Source: Tetracladium setigerum
Lineage: Eukaryota; Ascomycota; Leotiomycetes; Helotiales
NCBI GenBank assembly: GCA_031472005.1
Contig: PZJY01000013.1
Span: forward strand, 1,116,001-1,180,000
Reading direction: 5' to 3'
Length of the DNA: 64,000 bases
Shown piece after piece: positions 48,201 through 60,223 of the stretch. Below the pieces are notes generated by a model that worked only from the letters and a program-made list of their open reading frames with translations, did no database searches and was not told the origin of the DNA. Positions within the stretch are counted from its first letter, which is position 1. Every line of letters starts with the position of its first letter. A program made the position numbers and the translations under genes.

Positions 48201-51200
48201 AGGCATCGGAACATTTTGCGATATGTGAGGACCGCCAGCGGCGGAGACAGTATTTGGTCTCCACGCGTCCTGGGATCTTCTCTGAGTTCCAGGCGGAGAC
48301 GATACATCGTTGGGTCGTTGGGTAGATGCTCTTGGATCTGGCAAGCCCGACATGGCTGGGCGATGGCTAGAATCGGAAGATGATGTCTTCATGTGAGGTG
48401 GTCGCGATTCCACGATTGGTTGTCTTTCAAAGTTGGATTGATGTCCAGCATTTGTGTCGCGCACATTTGGATTGTGCTCGTAAGAGCCGCCCTGACCTAG
48501 CATGGGCCTTGGAGGACCACTCGACATATGGGGCGGAGAGTTGGGCTGACCTGGACCAGGGCGCTCAGTGGCATAGCCAGAGTCTTCTTGTTGGAATGAC
48601 CTGTTTTCACTTTGATGAGGTTCACCAACATCATGATCAAGCTTTCGCATGTGGCTGGCATTAGCCGGCACGCCAACGTGAGCTGCGTCGTTGGCTAGTG
48701 CATCTGTGCCGTCTTCGTCCTCATCTTCAATTGGGAATCTTTGCTTGCCCTTGCGAGAACCGAACTTAAAGCCAAATGCAGATGTTCGGCGAATTGGTGG
48801 GAGGAATGTCGAGTCAGTTTGTTCTTCGTGTTCCGACCTCAAAACCGGCGATTGATCTCGTTCAAGATCGGATTTGACAACGTTGGAAGAGTTTTGCGGT
48901 ATTATCAGAGGTGCAGGAGGCGAACTCGACGACGCCGCTAGTGCAGGTGCTGGCAATAGCGGGATCTCATAACTGCTTCCCCGTGCTCTATGCATGATGC
49001 TGGTGTGATTTGCTTGGAGTTTTGGAGTCTCCTCCTTGAGCTCCTCTTCTGGACTCACCATAACCCAGTCGTTCTTAATGTTGGTCTGGTCCTCCACTTC
49101 CTGCACATGAATTTCCCCACGATCTGAACGATTCGATTGCGGCGCAATGTCTGATACCAGTCTGGGTTGATGCTCTGGGTCGACTGCGGCTGGGAATGGA
49201 TATGATTGTTGACTTGGACGTGTATCGATCGCAGAGGCTTGTTCTTCTGCAATTGGTGTGGCATTAAATGGATCCCAAGAAGGCTGATGTTTACCGATGG
49301 GACGAGGGGGGCAACACTATCATCGTCTTTGTCTCTGTCATGGACTCCAATTTCCGATTCTGTGGTCGACTGGTCTGCATCTCGTATCTCACGCACCGAG
49401 GTGATGGGCTCACTTGCTTGATGAGCCTGCGTGTTGATGGAAGGGCGTGGAGGGGAGACATCCCGAGTTCCTGACATCCCACCGCTCCCAAACACATCAC
49501 TATCAGAAGCACTGGGAGCAGGTAGCTGTGGAGGTTGTGAAGAGATTGAAGTCATGGTAGCGGTTCTTTGTTGCTCGGCGCCTGCTACAGGTGTGGTTTG
49601 TCGCGAAAGGCGATTCGATTTATCAGACGGACCAGATGATTTTGGCTTGGAAAGAGGCAATCCCCAAGACGACCGAGTTTCAGATTTGGGTTTGGGTGAT
49701 GACGGGGTTATCTGTTAGGAAAGGAAGACTTAGCATATGATTCATATCAGGAAGGTCATGATGGCTGAAAAGAGGCAAAACAATTCAAGAACTGCAATTA
49801 ACCCCTAGATGTACAGAACCTGCTAAGCAGGGAAACATATCGTCAACAGTTTCATAATGTCATCGCGGATTAGCCTAGAAAGAAAGATGCAAATAAGAAA
49901 CGCCACGTCGCCCAGTTGCGGTCCGACTTTGAAGGAGATATTAATCTACCTTGTCTCCGCCACCCCCAGAAATCTGCTCTTGCCCTTTGCAAGTAATCCT
50001 TTTCCTGCTTTGCCCGCCTTCCCACCAAATATACCAGCTGTGTGAAGGAATTCCTTCCCCTTGGCCTGGACTTGCTGGGTAGTTATTTTAGGGCCACCAG
50101 GCGAGCTTCCCTGGTGTTGGTGTGCAGCCGAGCTGCTTGGCCCAGGCTTAGATGAAGTTGTGGATGTACCTGTGGGCGAGCTGGCGTTCAAGTATTGTTG
50201 GTAATATGGCGGCTGAGAAGCGCCAGGAGGACCTCCTGGCTTTGCATTGCCAACACCTGGTCCCGCTGTAGCCCATGAACCAGTCGAGGTAGCATGCTCA
50301 GGCTGTTGAGCACGCAGAGCTTCCATCCAATTCGTGAGCCCAGAGTCCATTGCTGCAAATCTATGTCTCGTCTCGTCAAAGGTCTGGATACGTTGATGGG
50401 GAGACTTCATATTCATAATTTCCTTGAACGCAAGTAACCTGGTGGTCGATGGAGGAGGTTGAGAGATAATGGGCGAGTTGGTTGGAGAGACAGAGCTTGA
50501 TGGTGGTGGAGGCAATGGTTGATCGGAACCTGTTGAGAAGTACGGCTCAGGTGATCTCGCAGGGTGTTCATGCTCTGGGGGTGTGACATTCACAGGATAA
50601 GATGAAACACGCGTTGCCTTCTCTTCGGCCAGAGATAGGCGACGTTCTGGTCGACCATCTCGTGGGATGTCCGTTGCGACTGCGGCGACAGCCGCTCCAG
50701 CAGCCAAAGCAGCACCTCCAACAAGAACTGTGGAGCCTCGGCCAAACTGATTATCGTCCATTGAACCACGAGCAGTCGAAGGACTGCCAGACCCAACCGC
50801 AATCTTCTCGTCATGGGATTGTACAATTGGTGGCTCCTGCTCTTGGTTGGACGGCATCTCATGTATTAGCTGGCTCTGCTCAATTGAATTGACGCCAGAG
50901 CCCGTCAGGACTGAGGGTGAGGCTGTGGACAAAGCCGAAGGTGGCAATCCGACCTCCTTACCTCCAGTCTCGCCAGCACTAGATACATTCTCTGAACTCT
51001 GTTCCCAAGAAAAGCGATGTTTGACTGGTGGTCTTTCCAAGTCCGAAAGTTCAGCATTTGAATGCTCGGATTTCGCTACACTCAGTGGTGCAATAGGTTC
51101 GGTTTGTGATCCACTGCGAGGCAGACTCCCAGTTGGGGTACTTTGAGAGTTTTGAAGATGAGGTTGTTGAAGTGCTCCTTGCTTGAGATCAAGCGGGGGT

Positions 51201-53386
51201 GTTCGCGGCTCATCTTCTGTAGATGCCCAGTAGTCACCGTACTCGGCCGGAAGGTAGGTGCTCTCTCGTGTTGCCTCACCCGGGTTTGTTGAAAGCAGAT
51301 TCTTATCCCTGGCCGTTTCTCTAGGTTGTGGGCTAAGTCTACTAACAATTTCTTCCTCTAATCTGTCATTTTCATCCTGGTCCGACTCAACATCTCTCGA
51401 CAATACCGGAGCCTGATGCAATCCACCAGGTCCACCTTGGGCTGTACTTGGATTCATATGCGAGGAGGGAAAGTAACCCCCATTGTCCTCGGTAGACGGG
51501 AGCAACGGAGAATTCTTTGCCGGCGGTGGAGGTGGAGGATCGTCCGCAGGAGGAGCACTTATGCTTGGGAGAAGTCTAGGATCCAGATTTGTCGTCGCAT
51601 AGAGATTGCCACTCGGTGCCATGGAAGAATCAGGAGTGGGCATGGCATTGCTACTGGATTCGGAAAATGGAGGAGGTGGTGGAAGAGCACTGTGTTTGTC
51701 ATGTTCTCCTCGAGCCCCACCACTTTCGAACCCTGGCACCGCAGCTCCAGATGCAGACTGTGACAATGAGTGCTTGGTAGTTGTAGGTGCAATATCATTC
51801 CCTGATTCAGGTGTTTGTTGCAGGGAGACCTGACTGCTTCCTACCGGCGGAGTTTCGACTTGATTTGTCGTTGCATATGATGTCCAGCCCCCAGGTAAGT
51901 TGGGACGGAAGCTTTGCTCACTAGGTTGATGTGCCAAAGATTTTGGTGGAGCAAGCTCTTCATCGTCTAAGGAGTGATAGACTGAGCTACCATCTTTTCC
52001 GTGCAGACCTGGTCCAGGAGGTGGTGATACTGACGAACTGCTTGTTGGCACTTCGGCTGTGGGACTGAGTGTCAATTGCGGGTTTTGGGCCTGGGTATCA
52101 GGCTTTGATGACATGAACATATCCATGCCGAATCCAGACATGCGATTAAGGTCCGGAAGTTTAGGGCTCGTCGACTGTCGTCTTTCGTCTTGCACGTCCA
52201 ACTTGGCTGAATCGGATAGTGGCTGAGATGCATATGAAGGTGCCGAACCAACATCTTTTGATGTATGATCAGTTACACTAAACCCGTCAAATCCATATTC
52301 GCTCTTCCTCTCCTTCACCGGTTCAAGTCCAGGTGCCAAAAAGCGTCCTCCAGGACTGTCGTCCCTGTCTATGCTTGGCCTTCGTCGAGCCCTCGGGTCG
52401 TCTACATTATGGTTGTCCCTTGGAGATTGAATTCCAGGCGATTCTGAGCGATCAGTCGGTTTTGCGCTCATCAGCGTATCCATACTAGGTCTGCTGCCGG
52501 ACTCTATAGATTGTCTACGGTCTTCCTCTGCGCGGCGGTAGATGTCTGCGGGTCGGATGAAGGGTAAAGGCTTTGTGGTTGGGGCACTTGGTGAGGCTGC
52601 TCTTGGCGCAGGTTGCACGTCCTGGGAAGAATGAGTGATATCTGCGAGGTTTGGTCCACTTGTTTGGCTCAGACTGCTCTTCCTGGCGGGAAATCTGGCA
52701 GATGGCGATTCAACCGCACTGGGAGGGCCAGTGGGTCGAGAATTCAAGGGCGCCGGAACAGCTGTGGGAGAGTAATCTCGGTGGGCTTGATAGTCGCCGC
52801 TAGAGAATCTGCCATCAGAAGACGCCGAAGTCGTCACATTCGAATCTTCGCTAGTGACCCTTCCAGACTGCGGATTTGCAGGCATTGATGGCTCTCCTGT
52901 TTGCTGTGTAGAATGCGAAAGAGGTGGTCCCCCAATTATCTGCGAGAAATGAGTCGGTGGACCAGCGGTCGTTTCTTGCGCAGGTGGGATGGCAGTATTG
53001 CTGGAGAAGTCGCGCCTCTCATCATCCGCATCGAATGAGTTGGCCCGTAGTCGAGCTCCTGGAGCTGGCGGCAGGTCGCCATAGCTTTTCTTGTAATCGG
53101 CAACAGGGGGATCGGGTTGTTTGGCAGGCGGCGGCGGTGGTGGTTCGTTGTAATCATCGTATTCGTCGCTGTCGTAGTCGTCTCCTCCGTAGTTTGCAGC
53201 CTTCGCATTCACCCATTTCTTCGTCTTTTGTCGATTGACGTTCGCTTGGTATGAAATTGGGGCTGGTCCGCCGGATGGGTTTCGTCTGCTTGGTGTGTTA
53301 GCTTCCTGATCTTGGTGCTGAGAATAAGACTTGATTGCTCACAGTTGAGAGTCGTTCTCGAAGGTTGTGGGGAAAGGTCTCGCCAT
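45205..53386 (-). CDS. Very large intrinsically disordered protein (about 2,630 residues), function unknown
   Basis: Three exons on the minus strand: 53386-53343, 53285-49950, 49711-45205. Three bases must be added: C run 49963-49967, G run 49306-49311, G run 46228-46231 (plus strand). With them, exon 2 ends in phase 0 and exon 3 is 1503 codons, total 2629 residues. The start MARPFPTTFENDSQL leads into NVNRQKTKKWVNAK and an acidic YDSDEYDD block, a conserved-looking opening I have seen in other ascomycete proteins of unknown function. Nearly all the rest is rich in Ser, Pro, Gln and Asn. Islands that look ordered are FKEIMNMKSPHQRIQTFDE, DSGLTNWMEALRAQ and the Ala-rich VLVGGAALAAGAAVAAVAT. 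KEFLHTAGIFGGKAGKAGKG and several RRxS sites also stand out. I do not recognise a function; a scaffold role is a guess. Two separate genes split at 49.7-49.95 kb remain possible. Confidence 0.72.
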
Positions 53387-54393
53387 TGTTGGTGGAAGAG
53401 GATGAGGATGAGGATGATGGTGAGGGTGAGGATCGCGCAGACAGTGTTTGTTCTATCACTGCACACACGCACGCATGATTATTTGGGGCAGGAATTGTGG
53501 CAATGGGTCGAGAGGCCTATTCCGCAAGATCCCAAACTTGGATGCTGCTGATGGGAGGAGGGAGCGAGGAGGATGTGAGGCTGAGAGTCGCAATCGCGAG
53601 AGTAGGTATCCAATCCAATCGACCGGGTAGGTAGTGTATATTATTAGATGGCTGTGGAGATGAAGTGACAGATGGAGGTTGAGGAACGAGAATATACTGC
53701 TGCAGCTGCAAATGCGAGATATATCCAAGACAAGAGGCGAAAGAGGTCGCGTCGCAGTTATTAGTGAATATTCCTAGTGTTACGGTAATGCGTCGCGATC
53801 GTCGCTCATTTCCAAGTTCCTCTGCCGTTTTGCCAGCTTCCAACGCCAAAGCCGCTGGCTGCTGCCACAGCCACACAAAACAAGGACAAGGACAGGGACC
53901 CCCAAATTAGCTGACGGATGCACGTGACGGACATGTCAATGCCTGAAACAGTTTCATAGCCGGATGGATGATGGTCTTTTGCCTCTGGGGGAATGCTGGC
54001 TGCTGGCCACCATGTTCAGATGTAGTGTTGCGAACACATCCTCCACAACTTCTCCAGACTGATCGCAACGCCTAACTCACTCTCCCTTCCTTTCAATTTC
54101 ATTCTATTCTTCGCTTCCTTTCGCCATATTCAACAGACGACACTTACTGATACTGTACAACTTTATAATCCAACCCTGAAACGCAAACAGCTGAACATTT
54201 CCTTCGCCCTTCACCCGTGCCACCCATTTGTTTCCTCACTCTCCCATCCGCCCCCAACGAATCCACTTCCAGCAACAAAGAGGCTTCGCGCGACAACATA
54301 ATCATTGCACAACCACTGATTCACTGAAAAATCAAGATATAACCCTTGCGCCCGACCTCTGTGTCGTAACACCACCGCTCTCCGCATTCAGCG
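53387..54393. promoter_or_regulatory. Divergent promoter region, large disordered protein and sed5
   Basis: 1.0 kb between two divergent ATGs. The sed5 side (54060-54390) has pyrimidine-rich tracts and a CA-rich leader typical of fungal core promoters. No RNA gene was seen. Confidence 0.5.
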
Positions 54394-55485
54394 ATGGCCG
54401 TTTCCTCCATTCAAGACCGGACCAACGAGTTCAGGTCCGTCCTCACACAAGTCCAACGAAGACAGGCTTCTTCCAAGGTCGGCGCGCAGAGACAATCACT
54501 CCTCACAGACTCACAGAAGGCCGCAGCAAATGGGGGCGCAAATGGAGATGGGAAGCCGAGAAGGTCGGAGTTCGCCAGGAGAGCAGCTGAGATTGGAAAG
54601 GGAATTGGAGGGACCATGAGCAAACTGGAGAAACTCGCTCAGTGTAAGATCAGCGCGCGCATCCGTACGCTCCCCCTGCTAATAACTATACAGTGGCTAA
54701 AAGAAAGACTCTCTTCGATGACAGGCCGGTTGAGATCAACGAGTTGACTTTCATCATCAAGCAAGATTTATCCTCCTTGAACCAGCAGATCTCCTCCCTC
54801 CAAACCCTCTCGAGAGCGCAACATCCCAAGGCAGATCAAGAAGGGGAACACAACAAAAATGTCGTTTTTTTGTTGCAGGGAAAGCTCACAGATGTGTCCG
54901 TTAATTTCAAAGATGTTCTGGAGGTTCGCACGAAGAATATCCAGGCTTCAAGATCGCGGACAGAGAACTTCGTTTCCTCGGTCTCTCAGAATACAGCACC
55001 CGCGATTGCACAGTCCGCTTCTCCATTGTATAACACGCCGACTCGAGGCTCGCCAGGGCCAGGGCAGGATTTGTTATCTTTAAACCCAGTAGGGGACCAG
55101 CAACTGCTGATGATGGAGGAAGCACAACCACAAAACTCATACATCCACCAGAGAGGAGAAGCCATCGAGGCGATAGAGAGGACGATCAGTGAACTAGGTG
55201 GCATTTTCGGTCAATTAGCATCCATGGTTTCCGAACAAAGCGAAATGATCCAACGGATCGACGCCAACACAGAGGATGTGGTAGACAACGTGCAAGGTGC
55301 TCAAAGAGAGTTACTGAAGTACTGGTCGAGGGTATCTGGCAATCGCTGGTTGGTTGCAAAGATGTTTGGAGTTTTGATGATTTTCTTCTTGTAGGTTCTG
55401 TCCTCATTTGCCCCTCCAGTCCGTCCCCTTTTCTCCATATAATATACTAACATGTTCAAGACTTTGGGTTCTCATAGCGGGATAG
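54394..55485 (+). CDS. sed5: Syntaxin Sed5 (Golgi Qa-SNARE)
   Basis: Three exons, 54394-54643, 54694-55390, 55461-55485, give 323 residues in phase. The N-terminus MAVSSIQDRTNEFRSVL matches the syntaxin 5 N-peptide, which binds Sly1. The regulatory three-helix domain follows (LAKRKTLFDDRPVEINELTF...). The SNARE helix is clear: HQRGEAIEAIERTISELGGIFGQLA with the central Gln and heptad spacing, SEMIQRIDANTEDV. The tail anchor is NRWLVAKMFGVLMIFFLLWVLIAG; its last eight residues come from a tiny 25-bp third exon (donor GTAGGT at 55391), easily missed. Sed5 drives ER-Golgi and intra-Golgi fusion. No frame correction is needed. Confidence 0.95.
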
Positions 55486-56483
55486 AACTGGACCAACAAT
55501 GGTAATGCATTCGAGTTTGTAACATCACTGTAGAGCGTGCGCGCGGAATATACACTTTAATACCAGGGTCATTTGACCGATTTAGACCTTCAGCAAGAGA
55601 GAGGAAGGGTATCTCGATACCTTCTATTACACCCGAGTTGCGATCAAACATTTCAAATGCAGCTTCACCAAGTGGTGTCGACTTGCGAATTCTCAAATAT
55701 TGGGTGCCTTACTGTATGTGACATTGGCCACCAATTCTAGGGTTACAGATAGGAGGAGATAGGCAAGCGCCAGCTGGTGGGCAGTCAAGCCAAGGCGAGC
55801 AAGGTCTCTCTCTCTCTCTCTTTCTGGGGCTCTATTTCTGATGAATCGGCTTTTAAGCATATTGGGTTACGAACTTGCGGGTAACGAGATTTCAAGCGTT
55901 TTTTTCGAAAACTTTAATCCTTCTCTTAAATGATTCCTGCCCATGCAAGTAGCGTCGCTCGTATTATTCCATGTCGAAAGAGGCACAGCCAAAAGGTGAC
56001 TTGTGAAAGAGTCACGATAAATCACGGTGTTGATGCCAGATCCGGCGGTGCATTGATCAAAACGGCCACATCCCGCTCGTCTTCCTTGTTGAATGCTCTC
56101 CACGCTCCACCAACCAGGGGGGTTTGCTTGGTATCGTGCCTTGCTCGTGCATAAATTTCTACTTCACCATCACAAATGAGATAGGTACTCGGTATTGCAT
56201 TTAGCCTGCACAGGCCGCATACCTAGATAGGTATATACGTATATACGTATATACTGTGTTCACCCGGCGAATCTTTCTTGTCCCGAGTGCTCGTACTGTC
56301 AGATCGAAGCAGAACATACGCGTTCTTTTTGGGAAGGATATCTCAGTCACTCGTTTCCTGGGATTTGGTATTTAATATTGGTCAACTGTCGCTCTCGAAG
56401 TCTCTCGTGGCCGGTCATTCGTTTGATTTTTATCTCCAAAATTAATAAGTCAGACTCGAAGTATATCTACACAATAACCCAAA
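55486..56483. other. Intergenic region before the GH13 gene
   Basis: 1.0 kb. It contains a (CT)n microsatellite at about 55805-55822 and a TATATACG tandem at about 56229-56253. No gene was recognised. Confidence 0.5.
56229..56253. repeat. TATATACG tandem repeat
   Basis: Three consecutive near-perfect copies of TATATACG, lying about 230 bp before the ATG of the GH13 gene. Confidence 0.8.
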
Positions 56484-58374
56484 ATGCTTCCCCTCGAACT
56501 CCTCGCGAGCATCGCACTATTCACCCTTGCCAAACTCGCCAGCGCGGCAACGGCCTCAGAATGGTCCAGTCGCTCCATCTACCAAGTAATGACCGACCGC
56601 TTCGCCCTCACAGACGGCTCAAGCCCAAACTGCGAGCTTGATCGCTACTGTGGAGGAACCTGGACCGGCATCAAGAACAAACTCGACTACATCCAAGGCA
56701 TGGGGTTTACCGCCATCCAAATCTCCCCTGTTGTCAAGAACATACCTGAAGCCACCCAGCGCGGAGAATCCTATCACGGCTACTGGAGCACGGATTGGTA
56801 TGCCCTCAACGAGCATTTCGGAACGGCGCAAGATTTGCAGGATTTAGCAAAGGCGCTCCATGATAGGGGGATGCTCTTCATGGTGGATGTGGTGTTGAAT
56901 AATGTTGCTCTGAAGTTTGATGCCGAAGCAAGTGAGATGACGAAGATTGATTATTCGCAATTCAATCCTTTCAATGAGGAGAAATACTTTCATCCTTGGT
57001 GCCCCGTCACACCCACCAACTCCAAGACAGCGACACAAGATTGCTGGACCAGCTCCGACGTTGTCGCTTTTCCAGATCTCAACACCGAATCACCTGTGGT
57101 GCAATCCATGGCTCTCACCTGGGCGAAGGAACTTATCTCTAACTACTCCATCGACGGACTACGGGTCTATCGCGCCAACAACATTGATTCCGCCTTCCTT
57201 AAGAATTTCACTAAAGAAGTGGGTGTTTTTACGATGGGAGATGTGCTTCTAGAAGATCCGGAACCGTTGTGTGAGTACATGAAAGTGGTGGATGGAGTGT
57301 CGAATTTGGTGACTTATTTTGCAATTATGGAGGCTTTTTCCATGACGGAAGAGGAAGACAGGGATTTGTTAACGCTGGGGGATATGGTGAAAAGAATGGG
57401 GGAAACGTGTGGCAATATTGGGATGTTGGGGACGTTTTATGAGAGTCCTGACATGACGAGATTTGCGACTGTTAACCCCGATATTGTTGTATGTTGGTGA
57501 TCTTGACTTTCCTCGTCCTCTATTCTTCGACTTCACAAGAAAGGTGCTAATTAAGCGATGTTATACAGCTTGCGATGAATGCCATTGCGTTTACGATTCT
57601 AGCTGATGGAATTCCTACCAGTACGTTCAATTCTTGAGAAGACTACATTTCAACTTCTTGAAATGAATTCAGGAACTAATATCAAACAGTCTATCAGAAC
57701 CAAGAGCAACATGTAACCGGAAACTTCACCCCCTTCAACCGCACCCCCCTCTGGACCCAATCATATAACACCAGCAGCCCGCTTTACACCCTCACCCGTA
57801 CCCTCCTCACCCTCCGCAACCACGCTCAGCTCGCCTCCTCCTCGTATCTCGCCTCTTCAACCACCAACTTACACCTACGCAAACAATATTATATCACCCG
57901 CAAAGGCCCATCATCCAACCAAACCTCATCAACAACCAACACCCAAGCAAGCCAAAACCAAACTCAGATCGTAGCGGCATATTTCAACATCGACGAACCT
58001 TCCCCAAAGTCAAACGTGACGATTACGGTGAAAGGAGGGTTTGAGAAGGGAACGAAGGTTATGGAGGTGGTTGCGTGTAAGGAGGTTGTGGCTGGTGAGG
58101 AGGGACAGTTGGTGTTTAATGTTGATGGGAAGCCGAAGGTTTTTTATGAGAAGGATGGGCTGGTTGGGAGTGGACTTTGTGGGTTTGAGAAGAAGGAGAC
58201 GGTGGGGGCTGGGTCGGGGAGTGTAAGTGGGAGTGGTGGTGGGAGTGAGGGGGGACAAAGGAGGGAGAGGGGAAGGAGGAGAAGAAGAGTGAGGCAATGG
58301 GGTTGAGTGTGAGAGTTAGTTTTACGGGTGCGGCGTTGGGATTGGTAGGCTTGGGTGCGTTGGTTTGGTTGTGA
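56484..58374 (+). CDS. GPI-anchored GH13 alpha-amylase-like protein with replaced catalytic residues
   Basis: Three exons, 56484-57488, 57569-57620, 57690-58374. One base must be added in the G run at 58249-58254; then the total is exactly 581 codons (580 residues). A signal peptide opens the protein (LLASIALFTLAKLASA). The fold follows fungal GH13_1 alpha-amylase closely (SIYQVMTDRFA, YCGGTWTGI, YHGYWSTDWYALN). The last residues (FTGAALGLVGLGALVWL) form a GPI-attachment signal seen only after correction. The four catalytic blocks are abnormal: DVVLNN (His to Asn, residue 140), GLRVYRANN (nucleophile Asp to Tyr, residue 229), MGDVL (acid Glu to Asp, residue 253) and YESPDM (His to Pro; Asp 323 kept). 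It is therefore probably not a working hydrolase. GPI-anchored GH13 proteins such as AgtA and AmyD act on cell-wall alpha-glucan; a structural or regulatory role there is inferred. Confidence 0.87.
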
Positions 58375-58971
58375 GTATGTTGGTTGTTTTTTTCGAGCAT
58401 TGGGTTTATATTGGAAGGGGAGCGATGTCAATCATGTCATTTAAGGCGTAGAAATATATAATATATTGCTCTTAGAGAACTTAACGAAATCCCTGACTGA
58501 GTTTATGCAAAGAAATGATTCTGGCAAGTGATTTATGACATTGAATTTAGTGGATTTTGGTTTTTGCGACGGTCACAGGCAAGTCATTCAATCATCAGGG
58601 AGGCGAGACCATTTCGTCGAATATCACAGACTGTACTGTTCGATGAGTGTCAAGTAATCAGTCCACATTTATTAGTTACTGAGCTGTTGGTACATTAAAG
58701 TAGGATTGAGCAAGTGGATTATTGTAAAGAAAGGGAGACTATACAGGTCTAGATAATACTGTTGTATTATTGTGAAGTCTAAAGAGTGGATCACGTGGTT
58801 CTGGGCAGCCGGCCGCCATGTTCTCAACAACACCTGACCTGGTTGCGAGAACCTCGCCATCGACCATCCTGAACTCCATTTACCCCTTCTCTTGAAAGTC
58901 CATTCGTTAGGTTAAGAACTCCGGTCTATTCTCACAGTGCCCTCTGATCTCACCACCAGGAGTCCACAGCA
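58375..58971. other. Intergenic region between GH13 and 2EXR genes
   Basis: 597 bp. No coding frame or RNA gene was recognised; it should hold the GH13 3' UTR and the promoter of the next gene. Confidence 0.5.
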
Positions 58972-59904
58972 ATGGAACCTGTTCCAAACTCCTACCCTAG
59001 GCCGACACCCAGCCTTCTCACCCTTCCTAAAGAGCTGCGAGACCACATCTGGCGCCTGGCCATCCCTCGAAACCGCATATTGAGAGTTAAATTCGACTTT
59101 GAAACCCTTCATGCGGATATCATCGGTCCCTTCTCACGCATTCCCACCATCCTTCATGTCTGTCAAGATTCCCGCCATTTCGCACTCAAAATACTTGAGA
59201 AGGGATTTATACCCAGCCCCAGAGCACCTCAGGAATGCAGTGTACCCGACAAGTTCTACTGGTGTCCCTCATTCGATCGCCTCTACGTCTTCAACTGGCT
59301 AGGTTGGGATCGTCTCTACGGACCAACCTACGTCAAACCCGCTGACGAGGAGAAGGAACGTCTCAGAACGTTCAAAGATTATGAGCATTTCTTACAAGTG
59401 TTTCCCACCGTTCAACATCTTGCCCTTCCGTTGTGCAATAGGATAGCGAGCGGGTGGGTGGCCGATTTTCCACCGTCGCGACGCTTTTGGCTCTTCAAAC
59501 TGCTCTGCAATCTTCAATCCTTGAAAAGCGTTCAGCTGGTTGCAGCCCCACACGGCGATTGGTTGGGCCAAAGGCCTCCAGACGGAGGAAGAACATCAAT
59601 GAACATTGGCCCCTTGCACTCACTTCCTACTGTTGTTGTAGCTTTTGAGCCTTTAGATGTCGAGGTTTCCGTTATTTTCGGTCCCAGAACTGACGGAAAT
59701 GTGCCGACCCCTCGCAATATCGAGGAAGATGCGCGGGCAGGTTGCGAAGTATATCAGAGGGAGGGAGTAGAAGATGAGGTGAAGAAGTGGCACCCGCCGT
59801 CTTTTCACTTCATGGTCCTGAGGTCGAGGCGGTTCAAGACCAGCGGCTTTTGCTTGCCGGAAAAGAAGAATTTTGAAAATTTCACCATGGATTTCTATCA
59901 TTAA
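58972..59904 (+). CDS. 2EXR domain protein
   Basis: A single-exon gene of 310 residues starting MEPVPNSYPRPT. The signature SLLTLPKELRDHIWRLAIPRNRI is the N-terminal 2EXR motif, an F-box-like leucine helix pair. TILHVCQDSRHFALKILEKGF and FDRLYVFNW follow in the order seen in the large, fast-evolving fungal family. The function of 2EXR proteins is unknown; many members are lineage-specific. No signal peptide, membrane segment or frameshift is visible. It is the second 2EXR-type gene in the window (the other starts at 42586), but the two differ in length and tails and are not recent duplicates. Confidence 0.88.
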   Translation: MEPVPNSYPRPTPSLLTLPKELRDHIWRLAIPRNRILRVKFDFETLHADIIGPFSRIPTILHVCQDSRHFALKILEKGFIPSPRAPQECSVPDKFYWCPSFDRLYVFNWLGWDRLYGPTYVKPADEEKERLRTFKDYEHFLQVFPTVQHLALPLCNRIASGWVADFPPSRRFWLFKLLCNLQSLKSVQLVAAPHGDWLGQRPPDGGRTSMNIGPLHSLPTVVVAFEPLDVEVSVIFGPRTDGNVPTPRNIEEDARAGCEVYQREGVEDEVKKWHPPSFHFMVLRSRRFKTSGFCLPEKKNFENFTMDFYH

Positions 59905-60223
59905 GTCTGATGGCTTTTAAGAGACGAGCTGGGGTGTGCGTGATAGCAGGCATTTGCAGTCAGGAAACAACAGTCAACAGCCAACGTTGTACCTGAGCTT
60001 TGGGTCTCAATATTTGTCAAGGAACGATCAGAAAAGAACATTGTGTAACTGCCAAAAGGTTCATCAAAGCCTATCTAAGCTTTCCACGTCTGGATTCACA
60101 GCAAACTGAGACTACAAGTTGGAACGATATTCTTTTCATTTAGGCTAAAACGCCCCTCAACTACCAAGAAATATAAAATAGACTCGACGATTCAAGCCGT
60201 CGACATGACATTTAACTTCTAGT
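59905..60223. other. Short convergent intergenic region
   Basis: 319 bp between converging stops; nothing beyond probable 3' UTRs was seen. Confidence 0.5.
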
